DNA of 32,633 bases from Spirochaetales bacterium Spiro_10 (GTDB lineage Bacteria; Spirochaetota; Spirochaetia; Treponematales; Treponemataceae). Position 1 is the first letter of the stretch. Each line of letters opens with the position of its first letter. Made by a program: the position numbers and the translations under genes. The DNA lies in NCBI GenBank assembly GCA_001604405.1, contig LVBL01000015.1:1-32633 (forward strand), given 5' to 3'. Shown here one piece after another: positions 32,371 through 32,633 of this stretch. The notes below the pieces were generated by a model. The model did not search any database and had not been told where the DNA came from. It was given only the letters and a program-made list of their open reading frames with translations.

Positions 32371-32633
32371 ATGATCCCGAGTTCGTTTTATACAATATTC
32401 CTGGTATTTGTCGGCATTGCCCTTTTCGTCTTTGCCTACGGCATTTTTTCGTCCGCCTCGTGGAAACACAAGACCGGACGTACCCGGAAGGGGATCCCCG
32501 GGGAAAAGGGCATCTGCCCGCTCTGCGGCACGGCCCTGATGGGTGACGAACAGCTCAAGTCGGCCGTCTTCCCCGGCAAGAAAGACCGCATATGCCATAT
32601 CTTCGGGTGTCCCCATTGTCATCCTTATATGGA
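32371..32633 (+). CDS. Membrane-anchored zinc-ribbon protein, truncated by window edge
   Basis: The first 87 codons of an open frame run off the window. The start MIPSSFYTIFLVFVGIALF gives one N-terminal transmembrane helix, followed by a basic stretch (WKHKTGRTRKG). A cysteine-rich part (CPLCGTAL at about 50-57, then CHIFGCPHCHP at about 75-85) looks like a zinc ribbon or rubredoxin-like knuckle. No clear Shine-Dalgarno is present, but frame, codon use and composition support it over the opposite-strand frame. It is divergent from rsmI with a 43-nt gap. Function unknown. Confidence 0.6.
   Translation, partial: MIPSSFYTIFLVFVGIALFVFAYGIFSSASWKHKTGRTRKGIPGEKGICPLCGTALMGDEQLKSAVFPGKKDRICHIFGCPHCHPYM

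Noticed and set aside
32329-32622. 97-codon minus-strand frame at the right edge
   Set aside because: The opposite strand encodes a membrane helix plus paired Cys motifs, which is far more protein-like; this frame is its shadow.

Overview
The window looks like chromosomal DNA of a spirochaete, probably Treponema-like or a relative. The strongest pointers are a small treponeme-type FlgM-like anti-sigma protein directly downstream of rsmI, a GHKL-ATPase/HDOD fusion, and diderm-type envelope genes (a TolC-like outer-membrane factor with an RND pump, lspA, a lipoprotein). No rRNA or other decisive marker is present, so the assignment is inference. Base composition changes sharply: roughly the first 2.2 kb is AT-rich, 2.2-8.5 kb is intermediate, and from about 8.5 kb to the right end the DNA is clearly GC-rich.

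Region 1 (1-5.6 kb) is accessory DNA. It holds repeated TGTAAAC-type motifs at the edge, an integron attC-like imperfect palindrome, a 3-methyladenine DNA glycosylase I gene (tag), a decayed IS30-family transposase running up to the tag stop codon, a membrane-anchored protein of unknown function, a class III adenylate cyclase whose catalytic domain precedes its single membrane segment, and a tyrosine recombinase. Region 2 (5.7-10.9 kb) has a GT-B glycosyltransferase, an exported protein built from 21-residue tandem repeats, a YkgJ-type Cys-cluster protein, a small PH-like membrane protein, a divergent uracil-DNA-glycosylase-fold protein, an EamA transporter and an unknown exported protein, closed by a bidirectional terminator.

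Region 3 (10.9-20.5 kb, minus strand) has a large lipoprotein with six InlB-type repeats and a clostripain (C11) protease domain, a small membrane protein, a YchJ-family SEC-C protein, and a complete tripartite RND efflux operon (outer-membrane factor, adaptor, pump) coupled by 4-nt overlaps. Region 4 (20.5-32.6 kb) looks like core genome: tRNA-Ala(GGC), a 544-aa unknown protein, a minus-strand run (unknown membrane protein with hydrolase-like domain, Nif3-like protein, lspA, small membrane protein), a Lon-like AAA protease, the ATPase-HDOD protein, a TrmH-family methyltransferase convergently overlapping it, an iron-ADH-fold protein that has lost its metal ligands, flgM, rsmI, and the start of a zinc-ribbon membrane protein cut by the window edge.

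Most interesting items: the metal-ligand-less iron-ADH homologue, the GHKL-ATPase/HDOD fusion, the tandem-repeat exported protein in its glycosyltransferase/Cys-cluster context, the divergent UDG-like protein, the attC-like site beside tag, and a recurring extended -10 promoter motif with two apparently leaderless genes.
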